This document shows, in pieces, positions 25,182 to 36,053 of a stretch of 64,000 nucleotides of DNA. The stretch's first letter is position 1. Every line of letters begins with the position of its first letter. Origin of the DNA: Halovivax gelatinilyticus. GTDB lineage: Archaea; Halobacteriota; Halobacteria; Halobacteriales; Natrialbaceae. Under the pieces are notes generated by a model. The model did no database searches, had not been told where the DNA came from, and worked only from the letters and a program-made list of their open reading frames with translations. The DNA is taken from contig NZ_CP101322.1 in assembly GCF_024300625.1 (NCBI RefSeq), forward strand, positions 1,067,992 to 1,131,991, in the 5' to 3' direction. The position numbers and the translations under genes are program-made.

Positions 25182-27326
25182 TCACGGAAGCTGGAGGAAC
25201 TGTCGGTCGTCCGGGCGTTCTTCCGTAGCCGGGTAGACGACGGCGAAGTTGCCGTCGGTCATCGTCGAGATTCGACTCGGCAGCGTCCGGAGTTCGGGGT
25301 GCCAGCCGACGTCGTCGCGCCGCGCGCTCACGCAGATCGCCATCGCGCCGGCGTCGAGTTTGGCGCCGAGTTCGGACTCGAGTTCCGCCCAGTCGTCGAC
25401 GGCCGAGACGCGCACGGACGCCTCCGGGTCGACGCTCGCCGCGCGCCGTTCGAGTGCGGCGGGATCGCCCTCGACCGCGAGCGCGTCGACGGCCGCGCCG
25501 ATCGCCGTCGCCAGCTGGGTGATGGTGTGGATCACCTCGTCCAGGCCGTCGTTGTGCTCGATGTCCGGCGGGAGAACGAGCACGATCCGCTCGGTCGTGG
25601 ACAGCGGGTCGCGGATTCGGCCGACGACCGTCAGCTGCGTCGTTCGCGAAAGGAGCTGGTCGATCGTGTGGCCGAAGACCCGCTGGGTTCTCGCTCGCGC
25701 GCCGTCCCACCCGATCACGATCGTCGAGATCCGTGTTTCGATCGCCGCGGAGACGATCCCGGAGGCGACGTTGTGGTTGAGTCGGCGGTGCCCGACGACC
25801 GGGACGTCGGCGCCGGCCGCGTACGACCGCAATCGCGACTGTTCGACCTCGAGGGAAGCGATCTCGGCCAGCGTTCGATCCGTCCGGTCCGGCCTGACGA
25901 CCGAGACGGTGTGAATCGGCTGTCCGGACCGTTCGTCGCGGATCGAGAGCGCCAGGTCGAGTAAGTTCGCCGCATATCTGGACTCACGCGAGACCGGGAC
26001 GAGGATACGCTGGGGCATCCGGGTCGGATCGTACGCCCGACGTTCGATCGAGCGCGCGATCCGCGAGCCAGCCCGCTCGACCACCGCCGGACTGACGACG
26101 CTCACGACGAGGATCATCAGGACGACCGCGTTGATCAGCGCCCGATCGAAGCCGGGAACGCCAGCGTCGAAGCCGATCTGGACGATCGCGAGCGCCGCCG
26201 CGGCCTGGCCGACCGACAGGCCGAACATGGCGCCGACGCTCGCTGGCGAGTAGCCGTAGAGTCGCCCCGTCAGCCAGGCGGCGGCGTACTTCGTCGCTAC
26301 GACCATCGCGATCAGCGCCGTCGCAAGCGAGAGCGTCTCGACACCGTCTGCGATCACGCGAACGTCGACGAGCATCCCGACCGAGAGCAAGAAGAAGGGG
26401 ATGAACAGCGCGTTTCCGACGAACTCGATGCGGTTCATCAACGTCCCAGTCTTCGGAATCAACCGGTTTAACGCCAGCCCGGCGAGGAAGGCACCCACGA
26501 TGTGTTCGACGCCGGCCAGTTCGGCGAGCAGGGCCGAGGCGAACAGGATCGCCATGACGAAGAGAAACTCGTAGTAGCGCTCCTCGTCGTGGATGCGAAA
26601 GAACCAGCGACCTAACCGGGGGACGATGAACCAGACGGCGGCGAAGAAGATCGTCAATCCGATCGCGAGTTCCGCCCAAAAGGTCGTCGTGAGCTCGCCG
26701 TCGACGGAGGCGACGACGACGGCCAGCACGAGCAGCGCGAGGGTGTCGGTCAGGATCGTCCCGCCGACGGTCGCCGTCATCGACTCCTCGCCGACGATAC
26801 CGAGCCGGTTGACGATCGGATAGGCGAGCAGCGTGTGCGAGGCGAAGATCGCGGCGAACAGCGACGCGGCGGCGACGGAGAAATCGAAGACCACGATTCC
26901 GACGACCGTCCCGACGGCCTGCGGGACGAGAAACGAGAGCAGTCCGAAGACGATCGATCGATCTCGACGGGCGACGAACTGCGCGAAGTTGATCTCGAGG
27001 CCGGCGACGAACAGCAGGTAGATGAGCCCCACCTCGCCCAGGAGCTGGATCGTCTCGCCCCGTTCGAGCAATCCGAGACCGTTCGGCCCGATCGCCGCCC
27101 CGACCAGAATGATGCCGACGATCCCCGGCAGTCGGTTTCGCTCTAACACCATCGGGGCGACCAGGAAGACGATCATCGCGAGCCCGAAGACGATCACCGG
27201 ATCGTCGAACGGGAGCGAGAGCGACGGGCGAGAGACGAGCGGATACGCGTTCGTGAGCGCCACGACGTCGGGTATCGTGGCGTCGACTGTGACGACTCGT
27301 TCGGTCGCTACGGCGTCGACGGACAT
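25182..27326 (-). CDS. CPA2-family cation:proton antiporter with cytoplasmic USP-like domain
   Basis: The product has 714 residues. About 12 membrane helices (residues ~45-410) match the CPA2/KefB-like antiporter fold, with LLFVAGLEINFAQF and the LFGLSVGQAA-like MFGLSVGQAAAALAI region. The C-terminal ~290 residues hold two universal-stress-protein-like folds (PQRILVPVSRESRYAANLLD and RIVLVLPPDIEHNDG). It should exchange Na+ or K+ for protons. The USP-like tail probably binds nucleotide and regulates. It is monocistronic, with 37 bp to the convergent MBL gene. Confidence 0.87.
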   Translation of the reverse strand: MSVDAVATERVVTVDATIPDVVALTNAYPLVSRPSLSLPFDDPVIVFGLAMIVFLVAPMVLERNRLPGIVGIILVGAAIGPNGLGLLERGETIQLLGEVGLIYLLFVAGLEINFAQFVARRDRSIVFGLLSFLVPQAVGTVVGIVVFDFSVAAASLFAAIFASHTLLAYPIVNRLGIVGEESMTATVGGTILTDTLALLVLAVVVASVDGELTTTFWAELAIGLTIFFAAVWFIVPRLGRWFFRIHDEERYYEFLFVMAILFASALLAELAGVEHIVGAFLAGLALNRLIPKTGTLMNRIEFVGNALFIPFFLLSVGMLVDVRVIADGVETLSLATALIAMVVATKYAAAWLTGRLYGYSPASVGAMFGLSVGQAAAALAIVQIGFDAGVPGFDRALINAVVLMILVVSVVSPAVVERAGSRIARSIERRAYDPTRMPQRILVPVSRESRYAANLLDLALSIRDERSGQPIHTVSVVRPDRTDRTLAEIASLEVEQSRLRSYAAGADVPVVGHRRLNHNVASGIVSAAIETRISTIVIGWDGARARTQRVFGHTIDQLLSRTTQLTVVGRIRDPLSTTERIVLVLPPDIEHNDGLDEVIHTITQLATAIGAAVDALAVEGDPAALERRAASVDPEASVRVSAVDDWAELESELGAKLDAGAMAICVSARRDDVGWHPELRTLPSRISTMTDGNFAVVYPATEERPDDRQFLQLP

Positions 27327-27475
27327 CGAATTCGGCGTATCACCGAGTCAGACGGGATCCCGGTTCGTTATCCCAGCCATACGACCGGGTAGGGACGGCC
27401 GTCACGGGGTCTCGGCGGAGAAGCCGTCGGTCTCGCTATCGACCCGAACGGATCTGACCACAGAGCGACAGCGAC

Positions 27476-27832
27476 TCAGCGCGTGTACGTCTCGAGCCGG
27501 ACGATCCGTCCAGCGTCGATTTCGAACACGTCGGCGAATTCGAACAACGCCTCGCCGGTCGCGTCGACGAGTCGGCCGCGAGCGGTCACGCGATCGCCGG
27601 TCCCGAAGAGCTCGGCGAGATCGTGGCTGGTGTCGGCCACCGGCCGATCGTCGCGCATGAAGCCGACGAACGCGTCTCGACCCTCGAACGTTCGGTCGGG
27701 CCGGCGCTGGACGAACGACGGTGCCAGAAGGGTCTCGAATACGTCGTACTCGTGTGCGTCGAGGGCGGCGTAGTACCGGCGGACGAGCGTGAGCGCTTCG
27801 TCGCCCAGGCTCGTAGTCGGCTCATCGGTCAC
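27476..27832 (-). CDS. SnoaL-like/NTF2-fold protein
   Basis: The 118-residue protein is a single alpha+beta barrel of the NTF2-like superfamily: ALTLVRRYYAALDAHEYDVF, LAPSFVQRRPDRTFEGRDAF and DVFEIDAGRIVRLETYT are the typical helix-strand signature. Members include ketosteroid isomerases, epoxide hydrolases and simple binding proteins, so the activity is open. I place the start at the GTG at 27832, since the TTG upstream (27859) is weak. It follows the ABC exporter gene on the same strand by 44 bp and might be antisense-free in the same promoter region. Confidence 0.72.
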   Translation of the reverse strand: MTDEPTTSLGDEALTLVRRYYAALDAHEYDVFETLLAPSFVQRRPDRTFEGRDAFVGFMRDDRPVADTSHDLAELFGTGDRVTARGRLVDATGEALFEFADVFEIDAGRIVRLETYTR

Positions 27833-27876
27833 GTGGGCGTGTTTCTCGGGGACGGACAAAAACCTCCGCTCCGAGC

Positions 27877-29838
<1,962 letters not shown>

Positions 29839-29924
29839 TGGCAGACGGGTTCAGTTTCGAAACGTAAACCCCCCTCGGTTTCGGCCGACGGTGCCGGAAC
29901 CCGTCGCAGATACTGATTCTACAA

Positions 29925-29965
<41 letters not shown>

Positions 29966-29996
29966 TTCCGTGGGTGCGTTTCGCGGTGGCCGCGAG

Positions 29997-30018
29997 CCTG
30001 CCCGCTGTGCGGGCAGGC
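29997..30018. terminator. GC-rich hairpin between ABC exporter and thermosome genes
   Basis: The stem CCTGCCCG and CGGGCAGG closes a short CTGTG loop. It is followed by ordinary sequence without a T-run on either strand, so termination is only a guess. It may insulate the thermosome transcript from the downstream GA tract. Confidence 0.35.
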
Positions 30019-30147
30019 GAGCACGGGGAAGGGCTGGGATACCCCTGATACAATACCGCGAGCGAGGCCGTCGGCCGAGTGAGCGGGCCGACGACTGATG
30101 TGGAACGAGCGAAGCGAGTGGAACGGAAGGAGGAGTGCTTTTGTACT

Positions 30148-30190
30148 AAATTTTGCCGAGGGCGCCTATGGCGCCCGCAGAGCAAAATTT
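30148..30190 (-). terminator. Strong hairpin after the thermosome gene
   Basis: An outer inverted repeat AAATTTTGC/GCAAAATTT encloses an inner stem GGGCGCC-TAT-GGCGCCC. Read on the minus strand, it lies 4 bp after the thermosome stop and is the best candidate transcription terminator of that gene. Confidence 0.65.
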
Positions 30191-30194
30191 AGGT

Positions 30195-31859
30195 TCACAT
30201 CATGCCGCCCATGCCGCCGCCCATACCGCCCATGCCGCCGCCGGGTGCGCCGCCTTCCTCGTCGTCGCCCTTGTCGGTCGAGAGGTCGCCGGCGGAGATG
30301 ATATCGTCGATCTTGAGCACGAGGTTGGCCGCCTCCGAAGCGGAGGTGACGGCCTGCTCTTTGGCGTGGGCGGGTTCGACGATGCCCGCGTCGAAGGTGT
30401 TCTCGACGTCGCCGGTCCAGGCGTTCAGGCCGGCGGTGACGTCGTCTTCGTCGTGGGCCGCACGCAGGTCGACGAGCGTGTCGATGCTATCGAGCCCGGC
30501 GTTCTCGGCGAGGACGCGCGGGACGAGCTCGAGCGAGTCGGCGAAGGACTCGACGGCGAGTTGCTCGCGACCGGAGACGCTGTCGGCGTAGTCACGCAGG
30601 CGCGAAGCGAGTTCGACCTCGATCGCGCCGCCGCCGGCCAGCACGCGGCCGTCGGTGACGGTCTGTGCGACGACGTCGAGCGCGTCGCTGACGCCGCGTT
30701 CGAGTTCGTCGACGACGTGGTCGGTCGAGCCCCGAAGCAGGAGGGTGACGCCGTGGGCGTCGTCGCCCTCGACGTAGAACAGGTCGTCGGCCTCGTCGCG
30801 GGTTACGTCGCCGTAGCCGAGGTCGTCTTCGGTCGCGCTCTCTAGGTCGGAGACGATCGACGCGTCGACGACCTCCTGGAGGAACTCCAGGTCGGACTTC
30901 TTCGTCCGGCGGACGGCGAGGATGCCCTCCTTCGCGAGGTAGTGCTGGGCGAGGTCGTCGATGCCCTTCTGGCAGAAGACGACGTCGGCGCCGACGTCGA
31001 CGATGTGGTCGACCTTCTCGCGAAGCTGCTGTTCTTCGCGGTCTAAGAACTTCTGGAGCTGATCGGGGTCGGAGACCGAGACCTCGGTGCTGACGTCGGC
31101 TTCGTCGACCTCGATCGGGTCGTTGATGAGGAGGATGTCGGCGTCGGTCGCCTCGCGGGGCATGTCGTCGTGCGTCGGCTCTTTGTTGACGATGCCGCCG
31201 ACGAGGAGGTCGGACTCACCGACCGCGCGGCCGGCCTGCGTCTCGATGTTCAGGAACTCGAGGTCGACGACGTTCTCGCCCTCGTCGTTCTCGACCGTGA
31301 CGTTGCGGACGGCCTCGACGATCAGCGAGGAGAGGTGCTCCTTATTGAGCTCGGCGCCCTTGCCGGTCATCGACGTCTCGGCGACCGAGCGAAGCAGGTC
31401 CTCGTCTTCGGTGTCGACGTCGGTCGCGATATCGTCGATCTCCTCGCGAGCCTGCTCGGCGGCCATGTGGAAGCCCTTGATGATGGCCGTCGGGTGAATG
31501 TCCTGCTCGATCAGGTCCTCGGCGTTTTTCAGCAGTTCACCCGCGATCGCGACGGCGGTCGTGGTGCCGTCGCCGGCTTCGTCCTCCTGGGTCTCAGCGA
31601 CCTCGATGATCATCTCGGCCGTCGGGTTGTCGATGTCCATCTCCTGGAGGATGGTGACGCCGTCGTTCGTGATGGTGACATCGCCCATCGAGTCGACGAG
31701 CATCTTGTCCATTCCCTTCGGGCCGAGCGTCGATTTGACCGACTCGGCGACGGCGCGCGCGGCGCTGATGTTGTACTCCTGCGCGTCGCGATCCTTGACG
31801 CGCTGGGAGTCTTCGCTCATGACGATCATCGGCTGTCCCTGCTGCATTCGCTGACTCAT
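30195..31859 (-). CDS. Thermosome subunit (group II chaperonin)
   Basis: The product has 554 residues. It opens [20 protein letters not shown], as haloarchaeal thermosome subunits do. It has the nucleotide motif [15 protein letters not shown], the switch region [12 protein letters not shown], and a Gly/Met-rich tail [15 protein letters not shown]. It assembles into the double-ring chaperonin that folds cytosolic proteins with ATP. Haloarchaea have several paralogues and which one this is cannot be told. The start was taken at ATG 31859; the ATG at 31865 is also possible. A TATA-like TTTATGTA is centred at about 31891. Confidence 0.95.
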   Translation of the reverse strand: MSQRMQQGQPMIVMSEDSQRVKDRDAQEYNISAARAVAESVKSTLGPKGMDKMLVDSMGDVTITNDGVTILQEMDIDNPTAEMIIEVAETQEDEAGDGTTTAVAIAGELLKNAEDLIEQDIHPTAIIKGFHMAAEQAREEIDDIATDVDTEDEDLLRSVAETSMTGKGAELNKEHLSSLIVEAVRNVTVENDEGENVVDLEFLNIETQAGRAVGESDLLVGGIVNKEPTHDDMPREATDADILLINDPIEVDEADVSTEVSVSDPDQLQKFLDREEQQLREKVDHIVDVGADVVFCQKGIDDLAQHYLAKEGILAVRRTKKSDLEFLQEVVDASIVSDLESATEDDLGYGDVTRDEADDLFYVEGDDAHGVTLLLRGSTDHVVDELERGVSDALDVVAQTVTDGRVLAGGGAIEVELASRLRDYADSVSGREQLAVESFADSLELVPRVLAENAGLDSIDTLVDLRAAHDEDDVTAGLNAWTGDVENTFDAGIVEPAHAKEQAVTSASEAANLVLKIDDIISAGDLSTDKGDDEEGGAPGGGMGGMGGGMGGMM

Positions 31860-31884
31860 AGTCAAACGATTCGTTGTTTGTCCT

Positions 31885-31898
31885 TCTACATAAATCTA
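31885..31898 (-). promoter_or_regulatory. TATA box of the thermosome gene
   Basis: The minus strand reads GATTTATGTAGA. Its centre is about 26 bp from the predicted transcript start near 31865, which would give an almost leaderless mRNA, normal for haloarchaea. Confidence 0.55.
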
Positions 31899-32088
31899 CC
31901 GTTCCCGAGAGTCCCCGACCGCTCGGGCGAGCCACGCCGAACGTGCGTCGAACCGCCCGACGGTAGGCCTGCTGAACGTATTCGTGCGACAGTATACCAA
32001 ACTACTGTGCGGGGAAAACCGACGCCAAACGAGACTGTTTAAGTATACGTTCGGTGGCGGTCGGGCCGGTCCTTCGCGTCGCCCTATT

Positions 32089-32844
32089 CTACGCGTCGAC
32101 CGGTTCGACCAGCGACGGGTCGTCGTTTTTGGGCGCGTTCACGGCCGTCGAGACCGGATACGCCCGAAGCGAGTCGGAGTCGTGCGGCGTGAGCACCGAC
32201 TTAGGATCGGGCTCTGCGAGCCACTCGCGTTCGGAGTCGGGTTCGAGGATCGCCGCCATCCGGTGGTGAAGCGGTTCGACCACGTCGTTCGGCTCGGTCG
32301 TCACGATGGTGAATGTGACGCGCGCGTCGTTCTCATCGCCAGCATCGTCGCCTCGATCATCGGCTCCGCCACTGGCGAACGCGTCGAGACCCGACTGGAC
32401 CGTCTCCGGACGCCAGGTCGCCCAGAGGCCGGCCATCGCGAAGGGGCGGTCGTCCTCGAACGCGATTCGGTACGGTCGCTTGCCGTCGTCGGTCCGGGTC
32501 CACTCGTAAAACCCGTCCGCGAGGACGAGACAGCGCCCGGCTTCGGCAATCTCCGATTCGACGTCGCGACCGGACGACGACCGCTCGTACGATGGTCGAA
32601 AGCTCGGCTTCTCGTCGACCGTCTCCGCCCGAGCGTTGATCAGGCCGTCCCGGTCGTCGTCGGCCCAGGCGGGGAGCAGGCCCCACTCGAGCGGCTGGAT
32701 GGTCTCCGGTTCGGCGTCGGTGACGACGGGAAGCCGCTGGCCCGGCGCGGCGTTGTACGTCGGCGACGTCGGTGCGTCGAACCGGGCGTCGAATCGCTCC
32801 TCCAGATCGGCCGGCGGCGTGAACAGCGAGTATCGACCGCACAT
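32089..32844 (-). CDS. SRAP-domain protein (YedK/HMCES family)
   Basis: The 251-residue protein begins MCGRYSLF, exposing Cys2 after Met removal. It contains YNAAPGQRLPVV (Asn), LADGFYEWTR with the active-site Glu, and VEPLHHRMAAIL with the conserved His. SRAP proteins crosslink covalently to abasic sites in single-stranded DNA through Cys2 and protect them. All key residues are present. Length and order are canonical. Monocistronic, reading towards no close partner. Confidence 0.93.
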   Translation of the reverse strand: MCGRYSLFTPPADLEERFDARFDAPTSPTYNAAPGQRLPVVTDAEPETIQPLEWGLLPAWADDDRDGLINARAETVDEKPSFRPSYERSSSGRDVESEIAEAGRCLVLADGFYEWTRTDDGKRPYRIAFEDDRPFAMAGLWATWRPETVQSGLDAFASGGADDRGDDAGDENDARVTFTIVTTEPNDVVEPLHHRMAAILEPDSEREWLAEPDPKSVLTPHDSDSLRAYPVSTAVNAPKNDDPSLVEPVDA

Positions 32845-32962
32845 GAGTCGGCGTACGCGCCGCGGGGAGAAAACCGTTCGCGACGGCGAATCGCTGGTAT
32901 CGGCTGCGCATCGATGGCGTCGTCAGCACGTTTATAGGACCGGTGCTCCGACCTAGCACTAG

Positions 32963-33241
32963 ATGGACGACCCGGTCGAAGAGTCGTCGGCTGACGGACT
33001 GGCCGAAGACGCGCAGTCGACGAAGCGTCGGGAGCGCTCGAAGAAATTCGTCCTCCAGCTTCGAACGCTGTCGCTGATCCTCGTCGTCGTGGGATTCGTC
33101 GGTGCGATCGCCGAGGGGTCGGCGCCGATCACACCGGAAACCGCCTTCAGCTACGTCTTCGCCGCCGGTATCGCCGGCGCGCTCGTCTCGGTTTATCTCG
33201 GGATCTTCCTCCACGATGGCGCCGACGAGTTCGACCGGTAA
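32963..33241 (+). CDS. Small membrane protein, DUF7315-like
   Basis: The 92-residue protein has a charged N-terminus (DEDAQ/KRRERSKKF-like) and two hydrophobic segments (LRTLSLILVVVGFVGAIAEG and FAAGIAGALVSVYLGIFLHD) ending DGADEFDR. The pattern resembles a small haloarchaeal family that I recall as DUF7315; the function is not known. It starts 21 bp after an A/T-containing stretch. It is divergent from the SRAP gene. Confidence 0.7.
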   Translation: MDDPVEESSADGLAEDAQSTKRRERSKKFVLQLRTLSLILVVVGFVGAIAEGSAPITPETAFSYVFAAGIAGALVSVYLGIFLHDGADEFDR

Positions 33242-33313
33242 TGGATCGCCTACGGCGACTCACTTTGCGGTATGGGCGTCGTACTCTTGGTAGGCGTCGT
33301 AAACGATCTGGGC

Positions 33314-33454
33314 ATGAACGCGCCACAGCCGACCGAAAACTCGACGGACATGTACGAATTCGTCGTCAGAGACGACGGCCGCCTGGAACTTCGCCACCTC
33401 GATCACGCAGACGAGTGGATCGCATCCGACGAACCCGTCGAAGTCCTCCGGTAA
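33314..33454 (+). CDS. Small haloarchaeal protein, DUF7331-like
   Basis: The 46-residue product reads MYEFVVRDDGRLELRHLDHA then EWIASDEPVEV, a pattern of a small haloarchaeal beta-strand protein (a short strand pair followed by 'WI-S-D' end). I recall a DUF7331 family of this form but cannot verify it. I chose ATG 33314; an upstream ATG at 33272 would add a hydrophobic 14-residue leader. Function unknown. Confidence 0.6.
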   Translation: MNAPQPTENSTDMYEFVVRDDGRLELRHLDHADEWIASDEPVEVLR

Positions 33455-33496
33455 GCGCCTCAGCCGGTTAAATGAAAATGTGACAAGTAAATTGTC

Positions 33497-33680
33497 TCAT
33501 TTACACGGTTGAGTTCGTGGGTTAGAGCGGTCGAGCGCGAGTTCGATGTTTCGTACGCCACAGTCGAGTGCGAGTTCACGGAACTGTTTGAACCAGTTTC
33601 GAGCGCGCGATCTCGCATATTATCGCCGGAGCACAAAAACCATGGATTCGACATTCGAGCGGAAACGGTGCGTTGTATTA
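33497..33680 (-). pseudogene. 3' remnant of an ISH1-like transposase
   Basis: The minus strand encodes RSNVESMVFVLRR-stop-YARSRARNWFKQFRELALDC and then GVRNIELALDRSN before a TGA at 33497-33499. This aligns with the C-terminus of the intact transposase at 34126-34986 (SNAESVFFGLRRRY, WFGQFRELV, VRNIERALEGSD). One in-frame stop is inside the alignment and the 5' part is missing, so it is a dead fragment in opposite orientation to the intact copy. Confidence 0.75.
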
Positions 33681-33952
33681 GTCGGTATGTAATCGCCTTT
33701 CCGTCCGGGAATGTATTGGTCCAAGAGCTACGTAATTTATATGGCGTTGTAGGATTTACTTATGTTATGGGAAGCCTCTCGAATGTTCGTCTTTTCGCGA
33801 TGGCATTGGTTTCGTCACTTCTAAGCATCCCCATATATGGCATAATATATGATGTATATAACCCGAATGATGGAGGGTTGTTTACACTGATAATCGCTAT
33901 TGTGATTTTTTCAGTATTGATGTTCGTAGAGGGTTATACGTCAAAAAAATAA
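33509..33952 (+). pseudogene. Chimeric frame: antisense IS remnant fused to a membrane-protein end
   Basis: A 147-residue frame is open, but about its first 57 residues are antisense to the ISH1-like remnant and so are not a natural protein. From about residue 58 the sequence is that of a small membrane protein (VRLFAMALVSSLLSIPIYG, FTLIIAIVIFSVLMFVEGYT) in A/T-rich codons. I read it as the 3' part of an interrupted membrane-protein gene. An in-frame ATG at 33767 could still give a 62-residue product. Confidence 0.4.
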
Positions 33953-34029
33953 TTGGTTTTAGTGGAATGTATATTTGGAAGGTGAATATACTCTAGAAAT
34001 CGGTAGTAAATAGTGATCCAGAAGTAGGC

Positions 34030-35008
34030 GGCCTTGTTTAGACGCTCACCATCAACTCGATGGGGTCGTCACTAGTAAATTCTAGTGTCCTAGCAAAAGC
34101 CGCTACTTGTCGGATATACTAGGAAGTGAAGCGGGTCGGTTTCGGTGTGCTGACGAAGACCGCCCGCTTCGCGAAGACAGTCGTGTCGTTCGCTCAAAAA
34201 GCCGTCGCTGGCCCGCCGGAACCGGCATACCGGCCTGGTGAAGACGGGTATGCCGACTGGGTAATTCTCGCGATTCAAGGCCTCAAAGAGTACTTCAACC
34301 ACGATTACAGGAAGCTGATGGATGTTCTTCGAGAGATGCCCAGAGTCACGAAATTGCTCGACTTGACGCCTGAAACGCTACCACACTTCTCGACAGTGTG
34401 CGCGCGAAAGCAGGAGATACCGATGAAGCGGTGGCGAGCGATACTCGATTCGTCGGTCGATCTATACGAACTCGGAGACGTTCAGGCGATCGACGCAACT
34501 GGTGTGGATCGCGTCCAAGCCAGCCAGCACTACGCGAAACGGACGGACTACACGTTCGAAGCGGTGAAAACCACGCTGTTGGTCGATTGTGAGACGAGTG
34601 CGATCCTATATACACACTGTTCAATGAAACAACCGCACGATACGCAGGTTGGCTGGAAAGTGCTAGTGCGTAATCTCGACGTGTTAGGCACTGTCGCGGC
34701 GGATAAGGGCTACGACTGGGAGGAACTTCGCACGAGATGGCGGGCGGAAAGTATCACACCGCTGATTCCACAGCGAGATCCTGGAATGCGAGGATGGGCG
34801 AGGAACTTGCTTATCCATGATCGGGCGTATCACCAACGCTCGAACGCTGAATCAGTGTTTTTCGGTCTCCGGCGTAGGTACGGAGACACGCTCTGGTCAA
34901 GAACCTGGTTCGGTCAATTCCGTGAACTTGTCATGAAATCTGCGGTCCGGAATATCGAACGCGCGTTAGAGGGTTCAGACCGGTGAAACCAGGCGTCTAA
35001 ACAGGGCC
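34030..35008 (+). mobile_element. ISH1-group insertion sequence (IS5 family), apparently intact
   Basis: The element is 979 bp. Its ends are inverted repeats GGCCTTGTTTAGACGC (34030-34045) and GCGTCTAAACAGGGCC (34993-35008), matching at 15 of 16 positions. The flanks are the direct repeat AAGTAGGC (34022-34029 and 35009-35016), an 8-bp target duplication as made by the ISH1 group. Perfect duplication and an uninterrupted transposase point to a recent insertion. Confidence 0.88.
34126..34986 (+). CDS. IS5-family (ISH1 group) transposase
   Basis: The 286-residue product has the DDE-type catalytic core: first Asp in DVQAIDATGVDRV, second Asp in TVAADKGYDWEELR, and the Glu in RSNAESVFFGLRRRYGD. 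It also has the Y-[QR]-R-x-N-x-E-like segment YHQRSNAE. It cuts and joins DNA at the 16-bp inverted repeats described for the enclosing element. It starts at GTG 34126, 96 bp inside the left end. No frameshift or missing residue was found, so it should be functional. Confidence 0.92.
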   Translation: MKRVGFGVLTKTARFAKTVVSFAQKAVAGPPEPAYRPGEDGYADWVILAIQGLKEYFNHDYRKLMDVLREMPRVTKLLDLTPETLPHFSTVCARKQEIPMKRWRAILDSSVDLYELGDVQAIDATGVDRVQASQHYAKRTDYTFEAVKTTLLVDCETSAILYTHCSMKQPHDTQVGWKVLVRNLDVLGTVAADKGYDWEELRTRWRAESITPLIPQRDPGMRGWARNLLIHDRAYHQRSNAESVFFGLRRRYGDTLWSRTWFGQFRELVMKSAVRNIERALEGSDR

Positions 35009-35111
35009 AAGTAGGCGAAATTCGAAAGACCATCAACAGGTTATGTTTAGTTTGTCTGGCACTGTCTAGATGAGAGTTTGAGGAATAAGCAGGTGGTGGC
35101 GAGAAGTGACC

Positions 35112-35847
35112 ATGCAACTCGCCAACCTGCCCAGAGAGAACTTAGACGTGGACTGTGATGAGGATTGGGGAACGAGCGCACCCCGACACCCGTCAGGGTG
35201 TTCGGGGTGCGACTGCATTCGATGGGACTGTCGGTTCGAGAGGTCGCCCCAGTGCTCGATTTGCTCGGTATTGACCGTTCTCACGGTGCAATTTGGAACT
35301 GGACGCAGAATCTTTCGGAGGACCAGAGCGACCCGACGCCGGTGCAGTCGTCGCGGGTCGCGGGCGACGAGGAACAGATCGAGGTTCACGGCGAGAAAAA
35401 ATGCTGTACGCCGCGATTGACACGAAATCGAACCTTCTGCTGGAAATCGATGTCTTCGGCCGTCCCTAGAACGTTACGCGTTCTGGTGTGCGAACGAGAC
35501 GCTGTTCGTCTCGTCAACGCCGCGGAACTGATCCAGCGGCGGCGTTTCTCCATCGGCTGACCGAGAATCACGATATTGACGAGACAGAGTTTCTCGTCGA
35601 TGATGGCGGCTATCTGACTGCCCTCGCGCGCCACGAATTGAGCGGGCAGCTCGACTACAGAGAGCGAAACCACGTCGAAAAGTAGTTTCAGACCGCCTCA
35701 ATGCGAATCGACCGCTTTCACTCGTTCTGGCGGGGCAGTCCGGCCAGCGCAAGACGCTGGCTCAGACGCTTCAGACACCAATACAACCACGATCAACCGA
35801 ATCAAGCGCTCAATGGCCGAACGCCGGCTTAGGAGGTGCTGAAATAG
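35112..35847 (+). pseudogene. Decayed IS6-family transposase
   Basis: Pieces of an IS6-like transposase appear in several frames: MQLANLPRENLDVD, then VRLHSMGLSVREVAPVLDLL and SHGAIWNWTQNLSEDQSDP, then LYAAIDTKSNLLLEIDVFG in another frame, then FLVDDGGYLTALARHELSG, then FHSFWRGSPASARRWLRRF and PNQALNGRTPA-stop-EVLK. At least two frameshifts and several in-frame stops interrupt it. The DDE Asp residues remain visible. It cannot encode an active enzyme. Confidence 0.82.
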
Positions 35848-35856
35848 ACAGTGCCG

Positions 35857-35993
35857 AATCGACGTTTTTCACACGCTGGTGCAAATACGGCGAGATAGTC
35901 CGTGCTCGCATCTGATTAGGCCAGTTCCGCGAACTCGTTCTGAAGTGTGCGGTCAGCAACGTCGAAATCGCGCTCGACGGTTCAAACACATGA
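35857..35993 (+). pseudogene. 3' remnant of an ISH1-like transposase (second copy)
   Basis: The plus strand encodes ESTFFTRWCKYGEIVRARI, a stop, then GQFRELVLKCAVSNVEIALD followed by GSNT-stop. This matches the C-terminal part of the intact ISH1-group transposase. The 5' part is absent. Together with the fragment at 33497-33680 and the intact copy, it gives three generations of the same element within 2.5 kb. Confidence 0.75.
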
Positions 35994-36053
35994 TTTTAGG
36001 CGTCAAAACAAGACCCTAAATAGTCGATCAATTGTTAGGAATCGTCGCCTACT

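Larger units (their letters stand above)
35009..36053. other. Insertion-sequence graveyard
   Basis: This segment has no intact gene. It contains the target duplication and a decayed IS6-like transposase (35112-35847), an ISH1-like 3' remnant (35857-35993) and a right end resembling the ISH1 inverted repeat (AGGCGTCAAAACAAGACCC near 35998-36016). Confidence 0.75.

Noticed and set aside
30153-30845. A 230-codon plus-strand frame over the thermosome end
   Set aside because: Antisense shadow of a highly conserved gene, starting inside its terminator.
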